From the NCBI RefSeq assembly GCF_016862175.1, contig NZ_BOML01000071.1:80390-144389 (forward strand): a stretch of DNA of 64,000 nt, written 5' to 3'. Below are positions 23,876 through 31,696 of this stretch, in pieces (position 1 is the stretch's first letter; every line of letters starts with the position of its first letter). Both the position numbers and the translations under genes were made by a program. The notes under the pieces were generated by a model. That model did no database searches and was not told the DNA's origin. It saw nothing but the letters and a program-made list of their open reading frames with translations. This DNA is from Paractinoplanes durhamensis. GTDB lineage: Bacteria; Actinomycetota; Actinomycetes; Mycobacteriales; Micromonosporaceae.

Positions 23876-23907
23876 TATCCTACTAGGCAGCAAGGAGAAC
23901 TAGGATA
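23876..23907. promoter_or_regulatory. Inverted repeat upstream of thiM, candidate operator
   Basis: TATCCTA (23876-23882) and TAGGATA (23901-23907) form a 7-bp inverted repeat with an 18-bp spacer, and the spacer contains ACTAG and ACTAG-like flanks. TAGGAT could also serve as a -10. The GntR regulator at the end of this operon is the natural candidate to bind it. No CTGAGA core of a TPP riboswitch was found here. Confidence 0.4.
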
Positions 23908-23969
23908 GCGATGTTCGTCACCAGCGGAAACCTGGTTTGCGGCCAGCTGCATGCAGCAGTATGCAGACC

Positions 23970-24758
23970 ATGACTTCGGCAAGCTGGAACGACGCGGACG
24001 TCCGCGAGGGCTGGGCGCAGATCGCGGGCAAGGGCCCCTTCGTGTACGGGCTGACCAACTACATCGCGGCCAACCTGAGCGCCAACGTTCTGCTGGCCGC
24101 CGGGGCCGGACCGGCGATCGGGGCGGCCGCCGACTGGACCACCACGTTCCCGGCCGGGGCGAACGCGGTGTGGATCAACGCCGCGGCCCTGATGAGCAGC
24201 GACGAGGAGTCGCTGCGCGCGGTGGCCCGCACGGCGCACGCGGCCGGCACCCCGTGGGTTCTCGACCCGGTCGCGGTCGGCGCGGGCGCGAGCGGCTACG
24301 ACGACTTCATCCGCTCGCTGCTGGAGTTCAAGCCCGCGGCGATCCGCGGCAACGCCAGCGAGCTCATCGCGCTGGCCGGCGGCGCGGCCACCGGCAAGGG
24401 CGTGGAGACGACGGTCAGCTCGGCCGACGCGGTCGCCGCGGTCAGCGAGTTCGCCGCCCGGACCGGCACCATCGTGGCGGTCAGCGGCCCGGTCGACTAC
24501 ATCTCGGACGGTTCCCGCACGGTCGAGGTCCCGGGCGGCGACGTCCGCCTCACCAAGGTCACCGGTGCGGGCTGCGCGCTCGGCGCACTCACCGCGGCCG
24601 CGATCTTCGCCACCGGCGACCCACTCCGGGGCGCCGTGGTCGCGCACGCCGCCTACGCGGTCGCGGCCGAGCGGGCCGGGGCCCGCACCCGCGGCACCGG
24701 CGAGTTCGCGGTCGCCCTGGTCGACGAGCTGTCGCTGCTGGGCGAGGACGTTAAATGA
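23970..24758 (+). CDS. thiM: Hydroxyethylthiazole kinase ThiM
   Basis: This is a 262-aa protein taken from ATG 23970; upstream in-frame starts at 23937 and 23961 exist. The N-terminal VYGLTNYIAANLSANVLLAA corresponds to the ThiM VTNYV-x-xN-x-x-AN motif, WVLDPVAVGAG and IRGNASELIALAGG are highly characteristic, and TKVTGAGCALGAL holds the anion hole and the catalytic-site Cys of the family. The enzyme phosphorylates 4-methyl-5-(2-hydroxyethyl)thiazole for thiamine salvage. The gene overlaps the following monooxygenase by ATGA. Its association with a sulfur-type monooxygenase and a sulfurtransferase is unusual and suggests salvage of a thiazole-containing or sulfur compound. Confidence 0.93.
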   Translation: MTSASWNDADVREGWAQIAGKGPFVYGLTNYIAANLSANVLLAAGAGPAIGAAADWTTTFPAGANAVWINAAALMSSDEESLRAVARTAHAAGTPWVLDPVAVGAGASGYDDFIRSLLEFKPAAIRGNASELIALAGGAATGKGVETTVSSADAVAAVSEFAARTGTIVAVSGPVDYISDGSRTVEVPGGDVRLTKVTGAGCALGALTAAAIFATGDPLRGAVVAHAAYAVAAERAGARTRGTGEFAVALVDELSLLGEDVK

Positions 24759-26086
24759 CGATCCACCTGGGCGCTTTCCTGAACGCCGGGGTGCAGGGCA
24801 CGGCGGGCTGGCGGCATCCGGACGCCGCGCCGGGCTTCCTGACCGCCGCGCACTACGTCCGGATCGCCCAGGTGCTGGAACAGGGGTTGTTCGACTTCGC
24901 GTTCGTGCCGGACGCGCTGAGCGTGCCGCGCAGCCTCGGCGACTCGTTCGCGCCCGCGGTGAAGTGGGGCTCGGGCACCCCGCGGCTCGATCCGGTGCCG
25001 GTCATCACCGTGATGGCCGCGGTGACCACCCACCTCGGGGTGGCCGCGACCGTGTCGACCGGCTACCACGAGCCCTACAACGTGGCCCGCGAGTTCGCCA
25101 CCATCGACCACCTCACCGGCGGCCGGTCCGGCTGGAACGTGGTGACCAGCTTCCAGGACGCCGAGGCGCAGAACTTCGGCCAGGCGAAGCTGCCGCCGCG
25201 GCCGCAGCGCTACGCCCGGGCCGAGGAGTTCCTGGAGGTCACCACCCGGCTCTGGGACAGCTGGTCGGACGACGCGATCGTCGCCGACAAGGAGTCCGGG
25301 GTGTTCGGCCGGCCGGACGAGGTCGAGGGGATCGACCACGACGGCGAGCATTTCCGGGTGCAGGGGCCGCTCAGTGTGCCCCGGCCGCCGCAGGGCTATC
25401 CGGTGATCATCCAGGCCGGGGCGAGCGAGTCGGGCCGGGACTTCGCCGCCCGGTGGGCCGACGTCATCTTCTGCAGCCACGAGTCGCTCGAGTCGGCGGT
25501 CGCGTTCTACGCCGACGTGAAGGCCCGCGCCGCCGCGCACGGCCGCGACCCGGACCAGCTGCTGATCCTGCCCGCGGCGACCCCGGTGATCGGCCGGGAC
25601 GCGCAGCACGCTCTCGCCAAGCACGAGGCGTTCGCCGACCTGGTGTCGGTCGAGGCCGGCCTGTCCCGGCTGGCCTACCACGTAAACGTGGACCTGACCG
25701 CCTACGACGTGGACGGTCCGCTGCCCACCCTCGAGGAGGTCGGGGTCGAGGGGCACTACCGGGAGGTGGTCGAGTTCGCCGAGCGGGAGAAACTGACGGT
25801 CGGGCAGATCGGCCGCTGGTACGGCGCCCGCACCGAGGGCCGGCTGATCGGTTCGGCCGCCGACATCGCCGACACCATCCAGCAGTGGGTGGACGCCGGC
25901 GCCGCGGACGGCTTCGTGATCCAGGCGACGCACGTGCCCGGCTCCTTCGACGAGTTCGTCGCCGAGGTCGTGCCCGAGCTGCAGCGCCGCGGCCTGTTCC
26001 GCACCGAGTACGAGGGCACCACCCTGCGGGAGAACCTCGGCCTGGCCCGGCCGGAGCGCGGCGAGTGGAAGGCCCGCCGCAAATGA
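24755..26086 (+). CDS. FMN-dependent monooxygenase of the NtaA/SnaA/DszA family
   Basis: This is a 443-aa luciferase-like monooxygenase. Family marks are HLGAFLNAGVQG at the start, TGYHEPYNVAREFATIDHLT, GRSGWNVVTSFQDAEAQNFG, and VIIQAGASESGRDFAARWAD. NtaA/DszA-type enzymes use FMNH2 from a separate reductase to oxidise substrates such as nitrilotriacetate, sulfones, alkylsulfonates or related sulfur and nitrogen compounds. No flavin reductase is encoded next to it, so reduced flavin must come from elsewhere. It overlaps thiM upstream and the sulfurtransferase downstream by 4 bp each, a tightly coupled four-gene operon ending in a GntR regulator. The substrate is unknown. Confidence 0.88.
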   Translation: MTIHLGAFLNAGVQGTAGWRHPDAAPGFLTAAHYVRIAQVLEQGLFDFAFVPDALSVPRSLGDSFAPAVKWGSGTPRLDPVPVITVMAAVTTHLGVAATVSTGYHEPYNVAREFATIDHLTGGRSGWNVVTSFQDAEAQNFGQAKLPPRPQRYARAEEFLEVTTRLWDSWSDDAIVADKESGVFGRPDEVEGIDHDGEHFRVQGPLSVPRPPQGYPVIIQAGASESGRDFAARWADVIFCSHESLESAVAFYADVKARAAAHGRDPDQLLILPAATPVIGRDAQHALAKHEAFADLVSVEAGLSRLAYHVNVDLTAYDVDGPLPTLEEVGVEGHYREVVEFAEREKLTVGQIGRWYGARTEGRLIGSAADIADTIQQWVDAGAADGFVIQATHVPGSFDEFVAEVVPELQRRGLFRTEYEGTTLRENLGLARPERGEWKARRK

Positions 26087-26868
26087 CCCTGGTCGACCAG
26101 GCCTGGCTGCGCGACCACCTGGCCGAGGTGGTGCTGCTGGACGCGTCCATCCGGCGTGGCGAGGGCCCCCGCCCGTTCAGTTCCGGCCTTGATGCGTACG
26201 CCGAGGCGCACCTGCCCGGCGCCCGCTTCGCCGACCTGTTCGGCGGGTTCTCCGCCCCGGACGCGCCGCTGCCCTTCACGCTGCCTACGGCCGAGCAATT
26301 GCGGTCGGCCGCCCGAGAGGTGGGCGTACGCAATGGGGTAAAGGTTGTGGTTTATGACCGCAACGGCGGCGCCTGGGCCGCGCGGGTGTGGTGGCTGCTC
26401 CGCATCCACGGATTTGCCGAGGTGAGTGTGCTCGACGGCGGGTTCGGCGGCTGGACCGGCCCGGTCGAATCGGGAATTCCGGCAGCACCGGAACCCGGCG
26501 AACTGACCCTGCACGAGCCGGGCGAGGTCACCGCCGGCTTGGCCGAGATCTCCGGCGGCACCGAGGACCTGCTGGTCTGCGGCATCCGTCAGCCGGACTT
26601 CGAGAACGGCCACATCCCGGGCAGCGCGAGCCTCCCGTACGCCGAACTGCTCCGCGCCGACGGCACCCTCGACCTGGAACTGGTCCGCCGCCGCGCCACC
26701 GACCTGGGTCTCGACCGGACGCCGGCGATCGCCTACTGCGGCGGCGGGATCAACGCGGCCGGCCTGGTGCTGGCCCTGGAGGCGGCCGGCCTGCCCGCGC
26801 CCCGGCTCTACGACGGCTCGCTCAACGAGTGGCGCGCCGCGGCGCTGCCGCTGGAGACCGGCCGATGA
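26083..26868 (+). CDS. Two-domain rhodanese-type sulfurtransferase
   Basis: This is a 261-aa protein with tandem rhodanese domains. The N-terminal domain (LLDASIRRGEG; HLPGARFADLF; VVVYDRNGGAWAARVWWLLR; VSVLDGGFGGWTG) has Asp-Arg-Asn where the catalytic Cys loop would be, so it is structural. The C-terminal domain has NGHIPGSASLPY and the active-site loop AYCGGGINAAG with Cys219. Such enzymes (SseA/MST-like) transfer sulfane sulfur from thiosulfate or mercaptopyruvate. Both neighbours overlap it by ATGA, so it is co-translated with the monooxygenase and the regulator. It may trap sulfur released by the monooxygenase step. Confidence 0.9.
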   Translation: MTLVDQAWLRDHLAEVVLLDASIRRGEGPRPFSSGLDAYAEAHLPGARFADLFGGFSAPDAPLPFTLPTAEQLRSAAREVGVRNGVKVVVYDRNGGAWAARVWWLLRIHGFAEVSVLDGGFGGWTGPVESGIPAAPEPGELTLHEPGEVTAGLAEISGGTEDLLVCGIRQPDFENGHIPGSASLPYAELLRADGTLDLELVRRRATDLGLDRTPAIAYCGGGINAAGLVLALEAAGLPAPRLYDGSLNEWRAAALPLETGR

Positions 26869-27548
26869 CCGCGAACGCACGAGACACCATCTACCGGACG
26901 CTGCTGGAGCGGCTCACCCACGGCGACTACCGGGACGGTTCCCCGCTGATCCCGCAGGCGCTGAGCGAGGAGTTCGAGGTCTCCCGCACTCCCGTCCGGG
27001 AGGCGCTGGCCCTGCTGGAGCAGGACGGCCTGCTCGTCTCGGGCAAGCGCGGCTTCGAGATCCGCCGCCGCAGCGACGAGGAGATCCTGGAGATCTTCGA
27101 GACCAGGGCCATCCTGGAGTCCTCGGCGGTCTACGCGGCGGCGACCCGGGCAACCCCGATCGACCTGGCCCGGCTGCAGGACCTGCACGACCGCTCGCAG
27201 GCCACCACCGACCCGGCCGAGGTCCGCCGGATCTTCAACCATTTCCACGACGCGCTGCGCAACGCCGCCCACAACCGGACCATCACCGCGCTGCTGCGCA
27301 CGATCGAGGCCCAGGTGAAGGTGTCCGCGCCATGGACCACCACCGGCGGCGGCCCGCGCGAGTTCGGCCCCAGCTACGCCGAGCACGCCGCGATCCTCGA
27401 CGCGATCCGGACCGGCGACGCCGCGGCCGCCCGCACCGCGAGCCTCACGCACAGCGCCCACGACCGGGACACCCGGGTCAGCCAGCTGATCGTACGGATG
27501 GCCGCGGACCTGACCGCACCCGACTCCACCGCGGCCGGCTGGCGCTGA
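26865..27548 (+). CDS. GntR-family (FCD) transcriptional regulator
   Basis: This is a 227-aa protein. Residues about 6-72 form the GntR winged helix (IPQALSEEFEVSRTPVREAL, then ALLEQDGLL). Residues about 80-215 form an all-helical FCD ligand domain with the metal-binding His pattern (NHFHDALRNAAHN; YAEHAAILDAI; LTHSAHDRDT). It is the last gene of the thiM operon and probably controls it, perhaps at the inverted repeat at 23876. Its 3' end overlaps the convergent exporter gene by 71 bp. The ligand is likely a small acid or the pathway substrate. Confidence 0.88.
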   Translation: MTANARDTIYRTLLERLTHGDYRDGSPLIPQALSEEFEVSRTPVREALALLEQDGLLVSGKRGFEIRRRSDEEILEIFETRAILESSAVYAAATRATPIDLARLQDLHDRSQATTDPAEVRRIFNHFHDALRNAAHNRTITALLRTIEAQVKVSAPWTTTGGGPREFGPSYAEHAAILDAIRTGDAAAARTASLTHSAHDRDTRVSQLIVRMAADLTAPDSTAAGWR

Positions 27549-28398
27549 GCCGGGCCAGCGCGGGCTGACCGAGCAGCACACCCAGGAAGACGAGCACCAG
27601 CCCGCCGATCTGCCGCCCGGACAGCGCCTCCCCGGCGACCGCGGTGCCGAGCAGCACGCCGGTCACCGGGTTCAGCAGCCCGACCAGCCCGACCGTGCCG
27701 GCGCTGAGGTGCCGCAACCCGGTGAACCAGGCCGCGAACGCCACCGCGGTCGCGATCACCGTGACGTAGCCGAACGCCAGCACCGCTTGCCCGCCCAGGG
27801 CCGGCGGCGCCCCCTCGACCGCCACGGCCACCGGGACCAGCACGATGCCACCCGCGATGAGCTGCCACGACGTCAGCGAGAACACGTCGACGTCGGCGCT
27901 CCACTTCTTGGCCAGCACATACCCGAACGACGACATGACCATCGCCGAGATCGAGGCGAGCACCCCGCGAGCGTCGATGGCGACCGGCCCGGTCAGCAGC
28001 ATGAGGCAGACGCCGGCCACCCCGATCGCGGCGCCGGCCAGGTGCGCCACCCTCGGCCGCTCGGCCAGTGCCGCCCAGGCGAACAGCATGAGCATCACCG
28101 GCGAGGTGGCCATCACGGTCGAGGCGATGCTGGTCGGCAGGGTCTGCGCGGCCAGATAGATCAGCGCGAAGAACGCCCCCATGTTGAGCGTGCCGAGCAC
28201 CATCGACCTCCACCACCACGACCCGGCCGGCAGCCGCCGATGCACGAGCAGGAGCAGAAGCCCGGCCGGCAGCGCCCGGATGGCCGCGCCGTAGAGCGGA
28301 TAGTCGGCCGGAAGATACCGATGAGTCACGAAGTAGGTGGTCCCCCACGCGATCGGCGCAAGGGCGGTTACCGACACCCACCGCAAATTAGCTTCCAT
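27478..28398 (-). CDS. EamA/DMT-family transporter (exporter)
   Basis: This is a 306-aa protein starting at ATG 28398; the in-frame extension to 28470 lies in the operator region. Ten hydrophobic segments in two homologous EamA halves are seen (IAWGTTYFVTHRYLPADYPL, typical first-helix motif; LNMGAFFALIYLAAQTLPTS; GLRHLSAGTVGLVGLLNPVT). DMT-family proteins export amino acids, metabolites or drugs. A MarR-type gene is divergent and a 35-bp palindrome covers this gene's start codon, so the exporter is presumably repressed by that regulator and induced by its own substrate. Confidence 0.88.
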   Translation of the reverse strand: MEANLRWVSVTALAPIAWGTTYFVTHRYLPADYPLYGAAIRALPAGLLLLLVHRRLPAGSWWWRSMVLGTLNMGAFFALIYLAAQTLPTSIASTVMATSPVMLMLFAWAALAERPRVAHLAGAAIGVAGVCLMLLTGPVAIDARGVLASISAMVMSSFGYVLAKKWSADVDVFSLTSWQLIAGGIVLVPVAVAVEGAPPALGGQAVLAFGYVTVIATAVAFAAWFTGLRHLSAGTVGLVGLLNPVTGVLLGTAVAGEALSGRQIGGLVLVFLGVLLGQPALARLSASRPRWSRVRSGPRPSVRSAG

Positions 28399-28425
28399 GG
28401 AAGGTACTATACCTTCCAAGGAAGC
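28391..28425. promoter_or_regulatory. 35-bp MarR-type operator between exporter and regulator genes
   Basis: Two 16-bp arms (28391-28406 and 28410-28425) with one mismatch are separated by three bases; each arm contains the sub-palindrome TTCCATGGAA or TTCCAAGGAA. The left arm includes the exporter start codon. A -10-like TATTCT at 28426-28431 sits 7 bases before the regulator ATG, so that transcript would be leaderless and repressed by the same site. Confidence 0.8.
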
Positions 28426-28438
28426 TATTCTGGCAACC

Positions 28439-28942
28439 ATGACCGAGCACCTCGACCACGTGGGCCGCATCCAGCAGGCATGGGAAAAAGAAAGACCAGA
28501 TCTTGATGTACGCCCACAGGGCGTGATCGGCCGCCTGCACCGCCTGGCCGGCCACCTGACCGAGGAGCTGACCCTGGTCTACCGCCGCTACGGCCTGGGC
28601 GAGGGCGAGTTCGACGTCCTGGCCGCCCTGCGCCGGGCCGGCGCCCCGTTCGAGCGAGCCCCCGGCGAGCTGGCCGCCTTCACGATGGTCACCACCGGAG
28701 CGATGACCAAGCGACTGGACCGCCTGGAGCGAGACGGCCTGGTCGCCCGCCGCCCGAGCAGCACCGACGGCCGGGGGCGGGTGGTGGCCCTGACCGAGGC
28801 CGGCCGAGAACTGATCGACCGGGCCTTCACCGACCACATGCGCAACGAGCGCCGCCTGCTCGACCAGCTGTCCCCCGAGGACGCCGACCGCTTGGAGGCG
28901 ATCCTCACCACGTGGCTGGCCGGCTTCGAGACACCCCGGTAG
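28439..28942 (+). CDS. MarR-family regulator of the EamA exporter
   Basis: This is a 167-aa protein starting at ATG 28439; longer readings would run through the operator. The core YGLGEGEFDVLAALRRAGAP, then VTTGAMTKRLDRLERDGLVA and RVVALTEAGRELIDRAFTDH is the MarR winged helix with its N- and C-terminal dimerisation helices. The divergent exporter and the shared 35-bp palindrome give a classic repressor-transporter pair. The start lacks a strong Shine-Dalgarno, in keeping with a leaderless message. Confidence 0.9.
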   Translation: MTEHLDHVGRIQQAWEKERPDLDVRPQGVIGRLHRLAGHLTEELTLVYRRYGLGEGEFDVLAALRRAGAPFERAPGELAAFTMVTTGAMTKRLDRLERDGLVARRPSSTDGRGRVVALTEAGRELIDRAFTDHMRNERRLLDQLSPEDADRLEAILTTWLAGFETPR

Positions 28943-28949
28943 CTCAGCC

Positions 28950-29696
28950 TCAGCGGAGGGCGGCCACGAAACCGTCCAGGTTGTCGGTCATCAGGTCATG
29001 AGCGGCCGCGGGGACGACGTACACCTCGGAATTTGTCTTACGGAGCTCGGTCAAGTCCTCGGCTGAGCGTTCGCCGGAGAGGTAGCGGCTTGGTTTGGCG
29101 AAGGCGGCCAGCTGTGCGCGAAACGTTGCCGGGCGGTCGGCCAGCAGCGAGACCGCGGTGCGGTGCAGGGCGCGGGCGGACCAGCGGGCCACCGTCCGGG
29201 CGTATTCGGGTTCGGTTTTGAGCAGCTCGTCGACGAGGCTCTTGTGGCCGGTCTCGGCGAACGTGTCCTCGTCGGAGGCGGCGATCTCGGCGGAGATCGA
29301 GCCGACCCCCGGGTCCAGGTTGGGCTCGGCCACGATCAGGTGGCCCACCAGGTCGGGGCGCTGAGCGGCCAGGCTGATGGCGATCGAGCCGCCCAGGGAG
29401 TGGCCGATCAGCGTGACCTCGCGCAGGGCCAGCTCGTCGAGGACGCCGATCACCGTGCGGGCGTGCTCGTCGATGGTGTGGCCGAACGTGTCGTCGTGGT
29501 CGCTCCAGCCGCTGCCGATCAGGTCGATCAGGATGTGCCGTCCGTGGCCGGCCAGCTCCGGGTGGCCGGTCACCTCGGCGAAGGCGACCGTCGAGGCGGA
29601 GCCGAGTCCGCCCAGGTAGACGCGGACGGGCTCGGCCGCGCCGAGGTCGAGGACGGCGAGCGAGGCCCCGGCGGGGGTGGCGATCTGGTAGCGCAT
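28950..29696 (-). CDS. Alpha/beta-fold hydrolase
   Basis: This is a 248-aa protein. The nucleophile elbow is LIGHSLGGSIAISLA, the oxyanion region lies near VYLGGLGSASTV, and a late His is in AAHDLMTDN. HILIDLIGSGWSDH follows the usual beta-4 layout. It is a single-domain esterase or related hydrolase with a small helical cap. It lies in the same direction as the MarR gene just upstream (22-bp gap), so both may be co-transcribed. The substrate cannot be predicted. Confidence 0.85.
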   Translation of the reverse strand: MRYQIATPAGASLAVLDLGAAEPVRVYLGGLGSASTVAFAEVTGHPELAGHGRHILIDLIGSGWSDHDDTFGHTIDEHARTVIGVLDELALREVTLIGHSLGGSIAISLAAQRPDLVGHLIVAEPNLDPGVGSISAEIAASDEDTFAETGHKSLVDELLKTEPEYARTVARWSARALHRTAVSLLADRPATFRAQLAAFAKPSRYLSGERSAEDLTELRKTNSEVYVVPAAAHDLMTDNLDGFVAALR

Positions 29697-29718
29697 GGGT
29701 CACAGTACCCATCCGCGC

Positions 29719-30180
29719 TCATCCCTTGGCCTCCGCGTCGGCGAGGTCGCCGGCCAGGTGCCGCAGCGCCGGCAGCGCCCCGACCAGCCTGGTGGCCTCG
29801 GCGGCGGACAGGCCGGACAGGGCCGCCGCCATCCGCTCGCCCCAGGAGTGCTCGCGCCGCTGCCGGGCCTCGTGCGCGGTCGCGGTGGGGTGCAGGCGGG
29901 TCACCCGGCCGTCCGTCTCGTCGCGCTGCCGGGCCAGCAGGCCGCGCGCCTCGAGCTGGGACACCGCGGTGCTCACGTTGTTGGCCGCGACGCCGATCTC
30001 GGCGGCCACCTCGTTGACCGAGCGGCCGGGGCGGCGGGTCAGCAGGCGCATCACCTCGAGCGCGGTGGGCGGCAGCGGCTCGGCCCGGCCGGCCTCGGCG
30101 CCGATCGTGCGCGGCAGCAGCCAGGCCAGATCGTGCAGGACGACGGCCAGCGCCTCGGCGTCGGTGCGGGTGGTGGCCAC
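29719..30180 (-). CDS. MarR-family transcriptional regulator
   Basis: This is a 153-aa protein starting at GTG 30180. Its winged helix is VNEVAAEIGVAANNVSTAVS followed by QLEARGLLARQRDETDGRVT. It is divergent from the FAD-dependent oxidoreductase gene and separated from it by an 87-bp region with several copies of the operator-like sequence GAGATA. It probably represses itself, the oxidoreductase and perhaps the hydrolase downstream. Confidence 0.88.
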   Translation of the reverse strand: MATTRTDAEALAVVLHDLAWLLPRTIGAEAGRAEPLPPTALEVMRLLTRRPGRSVNEVAAEIGVAANNVSTAVSQLEARGLLARQRDETDGRVTRLHPTATAHEARQRREHSWGERMAAALSGLSAAEATRLVGALPALRHLAGDLADAEAKG

Positions 30181-30204
30181 GGTCTGCTCCCTTGACGGTC
30201 CTCC

Positions 30205-30252
30205 GAGATATCTCTACCTTACGAGATAAATACCTCTGAACTAAGAGATAAA
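30205..30252. promoter_or_regulatory. Operator region with GAGATA repeats
   Basis: A 10-bp palindrome GAGATATCTC lies at 30205-30214, and direct repeats GAGATAAA lie at 30223-30230 and 30245-30252, 22 bp (two helical turns) apart. The region is A+T-rich and lies between divergent MarR and oxidoreductase genes. Confidence 0.55.
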
Positions 30253-30267
30253 ATTCGAGGAGGATCC

Positions 30268-31611
30268 ATGACCGTACGGCTGGTGGGCCCCGATCATCCC
30301 GACTACGACACCGACCGCCGGGTGTGGAACGCCATGCACGACCGGCGACCGGCCCTCATCGCGCACTGCGGCAGCGTCGCCGACGTCGTCGAATCCGTGC
30401 GCTACGCCCGGGAGCAGGGCCTGGAGATCGCGGTCCGCGGCGGCGGGCACAGCATGCCCGGGTTCAGCACGGTCGACGACGGCATCGTCATCGCGCTCGA
30501 CGGCCTGCGCGGCGTCTCCGTCGACCCGGACCGGCGAGTGCTCGTCGCCGAGGGTGGCGCGCTGCTCGGCGACGTCGACCGGGCCGCCCAGGAGCACGGC
30601 ATGGTGGTGCCGGCCGGGGTCATCTCGCACACCGGGGTGGCCGGGCTGACCCTCGGCGGCGGGGTCGGACGGCTGATGCGGCGCTTCGGCCTCACCATCG
30701 ACAGCCTCCTCGAGGTCGAGCTGGTCACCGCGGCCGGCGAGGTGGTCACCGCGAGCGCGACCGAGCACCCGGACCTCTTCTGGGCGCTGCGCGGGGGCGG
30801 CGGCAACTTCGGGATCGTCACCAAATTCACCTACCGCACCCACGAGCTGACCACGATCCCGGTGCTCGCCTGCTTCCACCCGCTCGCCGACGCACCGCGG
30901 GTGCTGGCCCGCGCCCAGGAGGTCATCGCCGACCCGGCCACCCCGCGCGAGCTGCTCTGGACCAGCTTCTTCCGCAAAGGTCACCCGCTCCCCTGGATGC
31001 CGGCCGACCTGGTCGGCACGCCCGGGCTGATGACGGTGATCGAGTGGTCCGGCGACGTCGCGGAGGGCCTGCGGCTGCTGGAGAAGCTGCGCGACGAGCT
31101 CGCGCCGGTCGCGGCGACCGTCGACCCGGTGCCGTTCCTGACCTTGCAGACGGCCGGCGACGAGATGTTCCGGCACGGCCTCTACACGTACGTGAAGGCC
31201 GGTTTTGCCGATGCGCTCACGCCGGACCTCGTCGCCGACCTGATCGAACGCGGGCGGCTCCTCGGGTCGGAGATCAGCCAGATCGAGCTGCTGGCCCAGG
31301 GCGGGGCGATCGCCGACGTGCCGGCCGACGCCACCGCGTACCCGCATCGGAGCGCGTCCTGGCTGGTCAACATCCCGGCGTCGTGGACCGACCCGACCGA
31401 CGGCGACGACGAGCTGGCCTGGGTGCGCGGGACGTACGCCGCGGTCCGGCCGCACCTGGACGGGACCAGCTACAGCAACTTCATGGACGCCGACGAGGCC
31501 AGCGACGAGCAGACCGCGTACGGGTCGACGCTGCGCCGCCTGCGCCAGGTCAAAGCGGAGTGGGATCCGGCCAACGTCTTTCACCTCAACCAGAACATCA
31601 AGCCGGCATGA
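30268..31611 (+). CDS. FAD-linked oxidoreductase, berberine-bridge-enzyme type
   Basis: This is a 447-aa protein with GAGGAGG nine bases before ATG 30268. Residues about 30-200 are the FAD-binding PCMH fold: AVRGGGHSMPGFSTVDDGIV has the His that bonds FAD covalently, and the second site reads GVAGLTLGGGVGRLM, with Ala where doubly linked enzymes have Cys. GGGGNFGIVTKFTY is the usual motif, and the C-terminal BBE segment ends WDPANVFHLNQNI. It is thus a probably mono-covalent flavoprotein oxidase or dehydrogenase acting on an unknown alcohol, sugar or natural product. It is co-directional with a methyltransferase and a VOC protein and divergent from a MarR regulator. Confidence 0.88.
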   Translation: MTVRLVGPDHPDYDTDRRVWNAMHDRRPALIAHCGSVADVVESVRYAREQGLEIAVRGGGHSMPGFSTVDDGIVIALDGLRGVSVDPDRRVLVAEGGALLGDVDRAAQEHGMVVPAGVISHTGVAGLTLGGGVGRLMRRFGLTIDSLLEVELVTAAGEVVTASATEHPDLFWALRGGGGNFGIVTKFTYRTHELTTIPVLACFHPLADAPRVLARAQEVIADPATPRELLWTSFFRKGHPLPWMPADLVGTPGLMTVIEWSGDVAEGLRLLEKLRDELAPVAATVDPVPFLTLQTAGDEMFRHGLYTYVKAGFADALTPDLVADLIERGRLLGSEISQIELLAQGGAIADVPADATAYPHRSASWLVNIPASWTDPTDGDDELAWVRGTYAAVRPHLDGTSYSNFMDADEASDEQTAYGSTLRRLRQVKAEWDPANVFHLNQNIKPA

Positions 31612-31696
31612 CCGCCTGCACCGAGCGGCACCCAGCTGCACCGAACAACGACATCGCAGGCGAGGGCCAGAAGGGCTTGCACAAGGAGGGCACAGC

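Noticed and set aside
23808..23969. Possible TPP riboswitch before thiM
   Set aside because: The conserved CTGAGA and the second pyrophosphate-sensor segment are not present; only a terminator hairpin and a short inverted repeat are seen.
24565..26868. A 767-codon frame ending at the sulfurtransferase stop
   Set aside because: Only the part from 26083 is real; the upstream part is an out-of-frame reading of thiM and the monooxygenase gene.
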